DNA from: Catalinimonas alkaloidigena
GTDB taxonomy: Bacteria > Bacteroidota > Bacteroidia > Cytophagales > Flexibacteraceae
DNA length: 64,000 bases
Reading direction: 5' to 3'
NCBI RefSeq assembly: GCF_900100765.1
Contig: NZ_FNFO01000005.1
Coordinates: forward strand, 1-64,000
The position numbers and the translations under genes were made by a program. A model generated the notes under the pieces. That model saw nothing but the letters and a program-made list of their open reading frames with translations. It searched no databases and had not been told where the DNA came from. Below, piece after piece: positions 50,925 through 59,532 of this stretch (position 1 is the stretch's first letter; each line of letters opens with the position of its first letter).

Positions 50925-53357
50925 ATGCTTCGCAACTTCTTCACCCTGGCCGTCCGCAACCTCCTCAAACGGAAAGTCTACTCCTTCATCAACCTGTTCG
51001 GCCTGGCCCTCGGGGTGGCGGTCTGTCTGGTGATTCTCAAATACGTCGAATTTGAGTTGAGTTACGACCGGTTTCACGAAAATGCCGCGCAGATTTACCG
51101 GACCACCACGGCCACCTACCGCAACGGCGAATTCCGGGGTGTCGATCTGGAAACCGGCTACGCGCAAGGGCCTCTGCTCCAAGCCGATATCCCGGAAGTG
51201 AAAACCTACGTGCGTACCCACCCGATGTACGGCGGCGCAGTGGTCACCTACCAGGACGAGGTGGGTATGCCCACGACGTTTTACGAGGAATCGATGCAAT
51301 TTGTCGACTCCACTTTCTTCGACGTGTTCACCTACACGGCCGCGCAAGGGAATCTGCATACGGCGCTGGATCGCCCCAACTCAGTGGTGATCAGTCCGGC
51401 GATGGCAAAGAAGTATTTTGGACAGGCAGACCCGCTCGGGAAGATTGTGCAGGTGTCGGGCGGCTGGGCCGACGGCGAGTACGAGGTGACGGCGGTGCTG
51501 GAAGAAGTCCCGCAAAATTCGCACTTCACGTTTGAGTTCCTCTTTCCGATTCATAACCTGTTGCAGGGCGGACAGTACCGGCAGGACGACGGCTGGGGGT
51601 GGCAGAATTTCTTCACGTACATACAGTTGCAGCCGCACACCGACGTGGCTACGGCCGAGGCGAAGATGCCCGCGTTCATCACCAAATACCAGGGAGACGA
51701 CCTTGCCGAAACCAACAGCAAAGCGGAGATGGTCCTACAACCGCTCCCGAGCATTCACCTGAACCAGGGATTGCCGACCGAGTCTGGAAACACGTCCGAA
51801 ACTCCTACCGTCTACTTTTTCCTGCTCATTTCGTTTTTTATTCTCGCCATTGCCTGGATCAACTACATCAACCTCTCGACCGCCCGCGCGATGGAGCGCG
51901 CCCGCGAAGTGGGGATCAAGAAAGCGATCGGTGCTTACCGCAGCCAGCTCATGCTCCAGTTTATTTTTGAGTCGGTCCTGGTGAATCTGATCAGCATCGT
52001 GCTGGCCGTTCTCATCGCCCTCGCCCTGCTTCCTCTGCTGGGCGAAATGGTAGGCAAGGCGTTGACGTTTGAGTTCCGTGACTACCGCTTCTGGCTGATG
52101 CTCACTACCTTGTTTTTGCTGGGGTCCCTCATCTCCGGGGCGTACCCGGCTTTTGTGTTGTCTTCGTTCAACACGATTCAGGTGCTCAAAGGCTCGGTGC
52201 GAAACGTGCAGGGCGGCTTTTCCCTGCGCAAAGCGCTCGTGGTGTTTCAGTTTGCGGCCTCGCTGGTGCTGATTGCCGGCACGTTTGCCATCTACCGGCA
52301 GGTGGTGTACATGCGGGACCAGGACAAGGGCCTGACGATGGACCAGATGCTCGTGGTCAACGGACCGAAGGTGCTGGAACGTGACGGTTCGACCACCCGC
52401 CTGCTGTCCCTGAAAAGGGAGCTGCAGCAACTTGCCGGCGTGGAAGCGGTCACCACCTCGGGGGCCATTCCGGGGGGCGGTCACAACTGGGGTACGGGCA
52501 TGCGGCGGGACGGCACGCCACCGGAGGAAGCGAAGAGCGGACGGGTGGTGTGGGTCGATCCCGACTTCGTCGATACGTACGGCATTACGGTGCTGGCCGG
52601 GCGCAACTTCAACCTGGAGATGGCCTCCGACCTGCACGCCGTGCTGGTCAACGAAGCGGCCCTGACCGCCTTTGGGCTGGGCGATCCGGAACATGCCCTG
52701 GAAGAGCGCCTGATTCTGGGCGGCGACACCATCCCCATTCTGGGCGTGCTGAAAAATTACCATTGGAGTTCGCTGAAAATGGAGCACACGCCGTGGCTCT
52801 TCCTGGCCGATACCGTCTCGCAGCGGGCATTTTCCATTCACCTGACCGGCACAGACCTCAACGGAACCATTCAACAGGTAGAACAGAAATACAAGGCGGC
52901 GTTTCCCGGCAATCCCTTCGATTATTACTTCCTGGACGATTTCTTCAACCGGCAGTACCAGTCCGAACAGCAGTTCGCGCAGATCTTTACGTCGTTTGCC
53001 ACCCTCGCCATCGTCATTGCCTGCCTGGGCCTGTGGGGGCTGGCGTCCTTCACCACTACCCTCAAACTCAAGGAGATCAGCATTCGTAAGGTGCTGGGGG
53101 CCTCGGTGAGCAGCATCCTGTCGCTCCTCTCCTGGCAGTTTCTTCAACTGGTCCTCATCGCCAGCCTGATTGCCCTGCCCCTAACGTGGTACGGCGTTGA
53201 CGCGTGGCTGCAAAACTTTGCGTTCAGAATGGGGCTGGGGTGGGAACTGTTCGTGGTGCCGGTCCTGATTTTAGGGTTGCTGGCCCTGGGCACCGTGAGC
53301 GTACAGATTCTGCGTGGAGCCAATACCAATCCGGCTAAGATACTGCGCTCGGAATGA
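50925..53357 (+). CDS. FtsX-like ABC permease
   Basis: An 810-residue inner-membrane protein with MacB-like periplasmic domains and two FtsX cores: AWINYINLSTARAMERAREVGIKKAIG in the middle and SFTTTLKLKEISIRKVLG near the C-terminus. ATG 50925 is used because it opens MLRNFFTLAVRNLLKRKVYSF, the standard start of this family. Unlike the permeases at 32328 and 34995 it has no prefix domain and no PadR gene. No ATPase is encoded next to it. Confidence 0.88.
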   Translation: MLRNFFTLAVRNLLKRKVYSFINLFGLALGVAVCLVILKYVEFELSYDRFHENAAQIYRTTTATYRNGEFRGVDLETGYAQGPLLQADIPEVKTYVRTHPMYGGAVVTYQDEVGMPTTFYEESMQFVDSTFFDVFTYTAAQGNLHTALDRPNSVVISPAMAKKYFGQADPLGKIVQVSGGWADGEYEVTAVLEEVPQNSHFTFEFLFPIHNLLQGGQYRQDDGWGWQNFFTYIQLQPHTDVATAEAKMPAFITKYQGDDLAETNSKAEMVLQPLPSIHLNQGLPTESGNTSETPTVYFFLLISFFILAIAWINYINLSTARAMERAREVGIKKAIGAYRSQLMLQFIFESVLVNLISIVLAVLIALALLPLLGEMVGKALTFEFRDYRFWLMLTTLFLLGSLISGAYPAFVLSSFNTIQVLKGSVRNVQGGFSLRKALVVFQFAASLVLIAGTFAIYRQVVYMRDQDKGLTMDQMLVVNGPKVLERDGSTTRLLSLKRELQQLAGVEAVTTSGAIPGGGHNWGTGMRRDGTPPEEAKSGRVVWVDPDFVDTYGITVLAGRNFNLEMASDLHAVLVNEAALTAFGLGDPEHALEERLILGGDTIPILGVLKNYHWSSLKMEHTPWLFLADTVSQRAFSIHLTGTDLNGTIQQVEQKYKAAFPGNPFDYYFLDDFFNRQYQSEQQFAQIFTSFATLAIVIACLGLWGLASFTTTLKLKEISIRKVLGASVSSILSLLSWQFLQLVLIASLIALPLTWYGVDAWLQNFAFRMGLGWELFVVPVLILGLLALGTVSVQILRGANTNPAKILRSE

Positions 53358-53453
53358 GCGGATGAGGGCAGCGTTCGCTACGATTTCCCGCGGCAACGCC
53401 GGAGAGTGGGCGCTACTTTTCGGGCCGCGAACCCTTATCTGCCTTTCTCCTGT

Positions 53454-53461
53454 TATCTTTG
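53454..53461 (+). promoter_or_regulatory. candidate -7 element of glnS
   Basis: TATCTTTG matches TAnnTTTG, 22 nt before the glnS start. No good TTG element was found upstream. Confidence 0.45.
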
Positions 53462-53483
53462 CTCCATTAGGCAAGGATAAGTT

Positions 53484-55160
53484 ATGTCAGACGTGAAAGA
53501 ATCGCTCAACTTTATTGAGCAAATCATAGAAAAAGACGAAGAAACCGGAAAATTCGGAGGGCGGGTGCACACGCGCTTCCCCCCCGAGCCGAACGGATTT
53601 CTGCACATCGGCCACGCCAAGTCCATCTGCCTGAACTTCGGGCTGGCGCGCGACTACAACGGCAGGTGCAATTTGCGGTTCGACGACACGAACCCCGTTA
53701 CCGAGAAGGTCGACTACGTACAGGCCATTGAGGAAGACGTTCGCTGGCTCGGGTTTGAGTGGGCCGGGAAGTTTTTCGCTTCCGATTACTTCGAGCAGCT
53801 TTACCAGTATGCTCTGCAACTGATCAAATCGGGCGATGCGTTTGTGTGCGACCTGACGTTGGAAGAGATTGCCGAGCGCCGGGGCACGCCTACGGAGCCG
53901 GGTCAGGAAAGTCCGTACCGGAATCGCTCGGTGGAGGAGAACCTGGACCTGTTTCAGCGGATGCGCCACGGCGAGTTCTCCGACGGATCGAAAACTCTCC
54001 GGGCCAAGATCGACATGGCTTCGCCCAACATGCACATGCGCGACCCCGTGCTGTACCGCATCCGGAAGGCGCACCATCACCGGACGGGTGACCAGTGGCC
54101 CATTTACCCGATGTACGACTACGCCCACGGCCTGTCGGATTCGATCGAGGGCATTACGCATTCGGTCTGTACGCTGGAGTTCGAGGTACACCGCCCCCTC
54201 TACGACTGGATCATCGACCGGCTGGGCATCTACCATCCACAGCAGATCGAGTTTGCGCGCCTCAACCTGAATTATACGATCATGAGCAAGCGCCGCCTGC
54301 TTGAACTGGTCGAAGGCGGGTACGTGCACGGCTGGGACGATCCGCGCCTGCCGACCATCCGGGGCCTGCGCCGCCGGGGCTATACGCCCGAAGCCATCCG
54401 CAAATTTGCCGAGCGGGTCGGCGTGGCCAAGCGCGACAACATCATCGACGTGGCGCTGCTGGAATTCACCATCCGCGAGGACCTGAACAAACGCGCCGCG
54501 CGTCGGCTGGCTGTGCTCGATCCGCTGAAAGTGGTGATTACCAACTATCCGGAAGGACAAACCGAACAGATGGAAGCCACCAACAATCCGGAAGATCCGG
54601 AAGCGGGCACGCGGTCGGTCCCGTTCTCCCGCGAGTTGTACATCGAGCGCGAAGACTTTATGGAAGATCCGCCGAAGAAATTCTTCCGCCTTGCCCCCGG
54701 TCGGGAAGTGCGCCTCAAGTACGCGTACATCATCCGGTGCGACGACGTGGTGAAAAACGAAAACGGCGAGATCGTGGAGTTGCGTTGCACCTACGATCCG
54801 GACAGCCGCAGTGGCCAGGACACCACCGGCAAAAAGGTAAAAGCGACGTTGCACTGGCTTTCGGCACCACACGCCGTGGCCGCAGAAATTCGTCTGTACG
54901 ACCGCCTCGTCACCGTAGAAGATCCGGCGGGTGAAAAGGAACGTGACTGGAAAGAGTTTCTGAATCCTGACTCGCTCGTGGTGCTCCCTAATGCGGTGGT
55001 GGAACCGAGCCTGGGGGAGGTAGAAACCGGCGCGCTGTTTCAGTTCGAACGCAAAGGATACTTCTGTGTCGATCCTGATACCACTACGCACCACAAGCCC
55101 GTCTTCAACCGGACCGTCACCCTCAAAGACGACTGGGCCAAGCAACAGCAGAAAGGTTAG
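53484..55160 (+). CDS. glnS: glutaminyl-tRNA synthetase
   Basis: A 558-residue class I synthetase that charges tRNA-Gln. The catalytic core has [21 protein letters not shown] (HIGH signature), [17 protein letters not shown] and the KMSKS equivalent [11 protein letters not shown]. An anticodon-binding beta-barrel domain spans about 340-558. Length matches GlnRS and the LRFDDTNP motif separates it from bacterial GluRS. Its presence implies direct glutaminylation, without needing GatCAB for Gln. Transcribed alone, with a terminator behind it. Confidence 0.96.
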   Translation: MSDVKESLNFIEQIIEKDEETGKFGGRVHTRFPPEPNGFLHIGHAKSICLNFGLARDYNGRCNLRFDDTNPVTEKVDYVQAIEEDVRWLGFEWAGKFFASDYFEQLYQYALQLIKSGDAFVCDLTLEEIAERRGTPTEPGQESPYRNRSVEENLDLFQRMRHGEFSDGSKTLRAKIDMASPNMHMRDPVLYRIRKAHHHRTGDQWPIYPMYDYAHGLSDSIEGITHSVCTLEFEVHRPLYDWIIDRLGIYHPQQIEFARLNLNYTIMSKRRLLELVEGGYVHGWDDPRLPTIRGLRRRGYTPEAIRKFAERVGVAKRDNIIDVALLEFTIREDLNKRAARRLAVLDPLKVVITNYPEGQTEQMEATNNPEDPEAGTRSVPFSRELYIEREDFMEDPPKKFFRLAPGREVRLKYAYIIRCDDVVKNENGEIVELRCTYDPDSRSGQDTTGKKVKATLHWLSAPHAVAAEIRLYDRLVTVEDPAGEKERDWKEFLNPDSLVVLPNAVVEPSLGEVETGALFQFERKGYFCVDPDTTTHHKPVFNRTVTLKDDWAKQQQKG

Positions 55161-55175
55161 CGGCACTCTTTTTTC

Positions 55176-55220
55176 GAAAACCCAAGTCGCTTTTGGACAA
55201 GTGGCCTGGGTTTTCTGTAT
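55176..55220 (+). terminator. intrinsic terminator of glnS
   Basis: GAAAACCCA pairs with TGGGTTTTC; inner bases add further pairing. It lies 15 nt beyond the stop. Confidence 0.75.
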
Positions 55221-55466
55221 TTATGCCTCCAAACCACCCGGTTACACCCGTTTTTGATCGCATTCGCTGTAACCAAAGATTTTTTTTATAGTTAATGCTC
55301 AGAGAGCCGGAATGCGCTACTGTGTTCTCTGCATCGGCTTCTGCGGCTGCGCTCTACAAAAGCGGTCTCACACGGACGAGCACACGCCAAGCATCGGGCA
55401 CACATAGCCTTATCACTTGTTTATCTACTTTTACCAGACTTTTATCACAGAAACGCAACAATTTTT
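55221..55466. other. gene-free region before glgX
   Basis: About 250 nt without a gene. An AT-rich stretch just upstream of glgX contains TACTTTTA, one base from the TAnnTTTG consensus, at about 40 nt before the start. Confidence 0.35.
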
Positions 55467-57599
55467 ATGAATAGTACTGTATACCCTGGCCATCCCTATC
55501 CCCTGGGCGCTACCTGGGACGGGAAGGGTGTCAATTTTGCCCTCTATGCCGACAATGCCACCGGTGTGGAGCTTTGCCTTTTCGATGCGGCCGATCAGGA
55601 CGCCGAAACCGTCCGCATCCCCCTGCACGAGCGGACGCACCACGTGTGGCATGCGTACCTGCCGGGCCTCAAGCCGGGACAACTGTACGGGTACCGGGTG
55701 CACGGACCTTACGATCCGCACAGCGGCCACCGTTTCAACCCGCACAAACTGCTGCTCGACCCGTACGCCAAGGCGCTGTCGGGTACCATTCAGTGGCACG
55801 ATGCGTTGTTTGGCTATGAAATCGGTCACCCGGATCAGGACCTGAGTTTCAGCGAGATCGACAGCGCTCCTTACCTGCCCAAATCCATCGTAATCGACTC
55901 CTCGTTCGATTGGGGAGACGAAAAGCGCCCGCAGATCCCCTACTACCGCAGCATCATTTACGAAATGCACGTGAAGGGTTTCACCCAGATGCACCCGGAC
56001 ATTCCCGAGGAAATTCGTGGTACTTACGCTGCGCTGGGCCACCCCGTCACCATCAAGTACCTGAAAGAACTGGGGATCACGGCGGTAGAGCTTATGCCCG
56101 TACACCATTTTCTGACCGATCGCCACCTGGACGATAAGGGCCTGACCAACTACTGGGGGTACAACACGATTGCCTTCTTTGCGCCCGACGTCCGCTATGC
56201 CAGCGACAAAACGCTGGGCCACCAGGTACAGGAGTTCAAAGCCATGGTCAAAGCGCTGCACAACGCCGGCATCGAAGTGATTCTGGACGTCGTCTACAAC
56301 CACACGGGCGAAGGAAGCCACATGGGGCCCACTTTGGCGTTCCGCGGGGTGGACAACGCTTCGTATTACCGGCTGACGGAAGACAACCGCTTTTATTTCG
56401 ACTATACCGGCACGGGCAACACGCTCAACGCGCGGCTGCCCAGCGTGTTGCGCCTGATCATGGATAGCCTGCGCTACTGGATCACCGAGATGCACGTGGA
56501 CGGATTTCGGTTCGACCTGGCGTCGAGTCTGGCGCGCGAGCTGCACGACGTGGACCGCCTCAGTGCCTTCTTCGACATCATTCACCAGGACCCCGTCATC
56601 TCGCAGGTCAAGCTCATTGCCGAACCCTGGGACGTTGGTGAGGGTGGCTATCAGGTGGGTAAGTTTCCTCCCGGATGGGCCGAGTGGAACGGCCTCTACC
56701 GCGACTGTATGCGCGACTACTGGCGGGGTGCCGACAGCATGCTGGCCGAGTTTGCCCAGCGCTTTACGGGCAGCTCCGATCTGTACGAGGGAGACTACCG
56801 TCGCCCGACGGCCAGCATCAACTTCATTACGGCGCACGACGGCTTCACGCTCCACGACCTGGTGGCGTACAACGAAAAACACAACGACGCCAACGGCGAA
56901 GACAACCGCGACGGCGAAAGCCACAACCGCTCCTGGAACTGTGGTGTGGAAGGCCCGACCGACGACGTGGAGATCCTCGAACTGCGCGCGCGCCAGAAAC
57001 GCAACATGCTGACGACCCTGTTCCTTTCGCAGGGGGTGCCCATGCTGCTGGCCGGCGACGAGATAGGCCGCACCCAACACGGGAACAACAACGCCTACTG
57101 TCAAGACAACGAAATTTCGTGGGTCAACTGGGCCGAAGCCGACCAGCACCTGCTGTCGTTCACGCAGAAGCTGATTCATTTCTGCCGCCGGCACCCTTCG
57201 TTCTGCCGCCGTCGCTGGTTCCAGGGCCAACCCATCAAGGGCATCGGGCTGGAAGACATCAACTGGTTTTTGCCGGAAGGTACGGAGATGGACGACGAAC
57301 ACTGGAGTCACGACTACGCCAAGTCGCTGGCGGTCTTTTTGAACGGCCGGGGCATTCGCTCGGTGGGGTCGCGCGGCGAGAAGATTGTGGACGATAATTT
57401 CTACCTGATTTTCAACGCGCACTACGAACCGCTCACGTACCGCCTGCCGCCGGAACGCTACGGGGTAGCCTGGACCAAAGTGCTGGACACCGCCGAGGAT
57501 TTTCTGACCGAAGAAGGTGGACCTACGTTCGAAGCGGGTCAGGACATCACCGTCGACAGCCGCTCGGTCGTGGTACTCAAGAATCCACTCAAGAAATAA
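55467..57599 (+). CDS. glgX: glycogen debranching enzyme GlgX
   Basis: A 710-residue GH13 isoamylase-type enzyme that hydrolyses alpha-1,6 branches of glycogen or limit dextrin. An N-terminal CBM48 domain (about 8-105; PLGATWDGKGVNFALYADNA) precedes the (beta/alpha)8 barrel with VILDVVYNHTGEGS, MHVDGFRFDLAS (nucleophile Asp), VKLIAEPWD (acid/base Glu) and NFITAHDGFTLHDL (third acidic residue). A C-terminal beta domain ends SVVVLKNPLKK. Length and the NYWGYNTIAFFAP motif fit GlgX. No other glycogen genes lie in the window. Confidence 0.93.
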   Translation: MNSTVYPGHPYPLGATWDGKGVNFALYADNATGVELCLFDAADQDAETVRIPLHERTHHVWHAYLPGLKPGQLYGYRVHGPYDPHSGHRFNPHKLLLDPYAKALSGTIQWHDALFGYEIGHPDQDLSFSEIDSAPYLPKSIVIDSSFDWGDEKRPQIPYYRSIIYEMHVKGFTQMHPDIPEEIRGTYAALGHPVTIKYLKELGITAVELMPVHHFLTDRHLDDKGLTNYWGYNTIAFFAPDVRYASDKTLGHQVQEFKAMVKALHNAGIEVILDVVYNHTGEGSHMGPTLAFRGVDNASYYRLTEDNRFYFDYTGTGNTLNARLPSVLRLIMDSLRYWITEMHVDGFRFDLASSLARELHDVDRLSAFFDIIHQDPVISQVKLIAEPWDVGEGGYQVGKFPPGWAEWNGLYRDCMRDYWRGADSMLAEFAQRFTGSSDLYEGDYRRPTASINFITAHDGFTLHDLVAYNEKHNDANGEDNRDGESHNRSWNCGVEGPTDDVEILELRARQKRNMLTTLFLSQGVPMLLAGDEIGRTQHGNNNAYCQDNEISWVNWAEADQHLLSFTQKLIHFCRRHPSFCRRRWFQGQPIKGIGLEDINWFLPEGTEMDDEHWSHDYAKSLAVFLNGRGIRSVGSRGEKIVDDNFYLIFNAHYEPLTYRLPPERYGVAWTKVLDTAEDFLTEEGGPTFEAGQDITVDSRSVVVLKNPLKK

Positions 57600-57626
57600 A
57601 AAAAAAGCTGCACGGAGCGCAGCTTT
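57600..57626. terminator. hairpin with A/T tract after glgX
   Basis: AAAGCTGC / GCAGCTTT with a 7-nt loop. The stronger T run is on the minus strand, so it may serve either direction. Confidence 0.6.
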
Positions 57627-57654
57627 AAGTTGAAAAAGTAAAAGTTGAAAAAGT
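57627..57654. repeat. 13-bp tandem repeat
   Basis: AAGTTGAAAAAGT occurs twice with 2 nt between, directly after the glgX hairpin. Its significance is unknown. Confidence 0.6.
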
Positions 57655-57803
57655 GATTACTACCTGTCTTTTCGAACGGGAAGGCTTCGGTAGAGTTGCT
57701 GAATTGCGCCACGGATCGGTTGCACGACCTCCTGACCAGACGAATGGGGTCAAACAATCGCCGAATGAACGGAGCGCCAACCGACGGGCATTTTTTACCA
57801 ATC

Positions 57804-57835
57804 AAAAGGGGCTGCAAACAGCCCCTTTTTTATTT
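57804..57835. terminator. bidirectional intrinsic terminator
   Basis: An 11-bp perfect stem AAAAGGGGCTG / CAGCCCCTTTT with a 4-nt loop and flanking A and T runs. It ends the bestrophin-like gene and probably also the glgX side. Confidence 0.85.
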
Positions 57836-57836
57836 A

Positions 57837-58763
57837 TCAGAAGATGTACTCGCCCCGCACGGGCACCATCGGGTCGGGCACCTGTTCGTCCTGTAACGCC
57901 TCCAGCAGGTTGATCTCGATGGCGCGGGTGATGCTACTGATCGGCACACCGGTGGGCAGATCGTCGATGGAGAAGGGGTTCATGATGTGCATCCCGTTCA
58001 GGTGCGTCACGTTGAAGATGAACCCGACCACCCAGCCGAAAAATACCGACCACAACCCCGACGACTCGGCAAACGCCATGGTCACCAGGATGATAAAAAT
58101 CCAGATGCAGACCCGCGTAAAGTAGAGGTAGGGCGTCGGGAACACGGTGTTATTGATGCGCTCAGACTTGCCCATGCCGTCACAAAAGGCCCGGATCAGG
58201 TCATTCAACGCCAGGAAGCGGAAGCCTTCGATCAGGCCGTCTTTCTGCAATTGTTCCAGGTCGTGCGACTGTAGATCGAGAATGGCGTTCGGAATGTTGG
58301 TGAACTCTTTCAACGCCTTGGCCTCCTCTTCCGACAGGTAGAAGGCCCAGGTCGTGTCTTTCGTCTTGCGGAGTGCTTCCTTCAGGGCGTACAGAAAGCC
58401 GATGTGCCGCATGATCATCCGCCGCTGCCGGAACCTTAACTCTTCGGGCGTGATGTCGGACCCGACCGGAATGGAACAGTAGGCCAGCAGGTTCCGCGCC
58501 CACGACCGCGAATCGTTCACGATGGCGCCCCAAATGATGCGGGCTTCCCACCAGCGGCCGTAGGCCTGGTTGTTGTTGAAACCGATGAAGAACGCAATGG
58601 CCGTACCGATCAGCGCAGGCAGGGTAGTCGGCACGGGCGTGTAGGTAAGGATCACGTATTTGTCGAACAGGAAAGCCGCAAGACAGGTCAGCAGCATGAG
58701 GATGTCGACTTTCCAGGTGAATTTGAAGAAGCGATGAAGTCGAAGGTTCTGATTAACAAGCAT
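57837..58763 (-). CDS. bestrophin-like (YneE/RFP-TM) membrane channel protein
   Basis: A 308-residue inner-membrane protein of the bestrophin family, which form anion or cation channels. ATG 58763 opens MLVNQNLRLHRFFKFTWKVD; a longer frame upstream overlaps the divergent HD gene and is spurious. Family marks are LPALIGTAIAFFIGFNNNQAYGRWWEAR (pore helix) and RSWARNLLAY in the first half, and a C-terminal DLPTGVPISSITRAIEINLLE. About four membrane helices. It ends at a strong bidirectional terminator. Confidence 0.85.
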   Translation of the reverse strand: MLVNQNLRLHRFFKFTWKVDILMLLTCLAAFLFDKYVILTYTPVPTTLPALIGTAIAFFIGFNNNQAYGRWWEARIIWGAIVNDSRSWARNLLAYCSIPVGSDITPEELRFRQRRMIMRHIGFLYALKEALRKTKDTTWAFYLSEEEAKALKEFTNIPNAILDLQSHDLEQLQKDGLIEGFRFLALNDLIRAFCDGMGKSERINNTVFPTPYLYFTRVCIWIFIILVTMAFAESSGLWSVFFGWVVGFIFNVTHLNGMHIMNPFSIDDLPTGVPISSITRAIEINLLEALQDEQVPDPMVPVRGEYIF

Positions 58764-58797
58764 GTAGAGAGCATTAGGTGCGGTAGTACAATGATAC

Positions 58798-59484
58798 GTG
58801 ATAAAGAGACTTTTGGGTAGTCTTGTGGCGGACAAACCTTTCCTGCTCTTGATCACGCTCTGGGAACCCCGCTTCGAATCATTTCTGTATACCTGCCTGC
58901 AAGCGGCCGATGCCGCGCACGACCTGGCCCACATCCGCCGGGTGGTTACCTCGGCCAAGCGACTGGCGCACGCCGAGGGTGCCGCGCTGGAAATCGTCGT
59001 TCCGGCAGCCTGGCTGCACGACTGCGTCATCGTGGCGAAAGACGACCCACGCCGCAAAGAGGCCTCTCGCCTGGCGGCACAAACCGCCGTAACGTTCCTT
59101 CGGTCCGTCGAGTATCCGGAGGCGCACCTCTCCCCCATCGCACACGCCATTGCGGCGCATAGTTTTTCTGCCAACATTCCGCCCGAAACGCTGGAGGCGC
59201 GGGTCGTGCAGGATGCCGACCGTCTCGACGCGCTCGGGGCCATCGGCCTTTCGCGCTGTCTGCTGACCGGTGGGGCTTTGGGGCGACCGCTGTACGATCC
59301 CGACGATCCGTTTGCCGAACACCGCCCCGCCGACGATGCGCAGTTCACCATCGACCATTTTTACACCAAACTGCTGCGCCTTCCTGCCACCATGCAAACC
59401 GAGGCGGGTCGCCAGGAAGCACAGACGCGGGTCACCTTCATGACGCACTACCTGGACGTGCTGCGCCACGAAATCGAGGCATAA
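58798..59484 (+). CDS. HD-domain phosphohydrolase
   Basis: A 228-residue cytoplasmic hydrolase. The HD superfamily pattern is present: AHDLAHIRRVV (first His), PAAWLHDCVIV (His-Asp pair), IAHAIAAHSF, and VVQDADRLDALGAIG (distal Asp). Members hydrolyse phosphate esters of nucleotides; the substrate is unknown. No ATG is available: the frame opens with GTG 58798, and TTG 58849 (just before TLWEPRFESF) is equally plausible. A TAGTCTTG box at about 58828-58835, one base off the -7 consensus, would favour the later start. The stop overlaps the terminator of the opposing gene. Confidence 0.8.
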   Translation: MIKRLLGSLVADKPFLLLITLWEPRFESFLYTCLQAADAAHDLAHIRRVVTSAKRLAHAEGAALEIVVPAAWLHDCVIVAKDDPRRKEASRLAAQTAVTFLRSVEYPEAHLSPIAHAIAAHSFSANIPPETLEARVVQDADRLDALGAIGLSRCLLTGGALGRPLYDPDDPFAEHRPADDAQFTIDHFYTKLLRLPATMQTEAGRQEAQTRVTFMTHYLDVLRHEIEA

Positions 59485-59512
59485 AAAAAGCCCGGTCAGC
59501 AACTGACCGGGC
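59483..59512 (-). terminator. intrinsic terminator of the PQQ-dehydrogenase fusion gene
   Basis: A 10-bp perfect GC-rich stem GCCCGGTCAG / CTGACCGGGC with a 3-nt loop and seven T on the minus strand. Confidence 0.92.
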
Positions 59513-59532
59513 CAAAAATCAAAGCACAACAT

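Noticed and set aside
58764-59351. 504-residue form of the bestrophin-like protein
   Set aside because: The added N-terminus is antisense to the HD-domain gene; the family start is at 58763.
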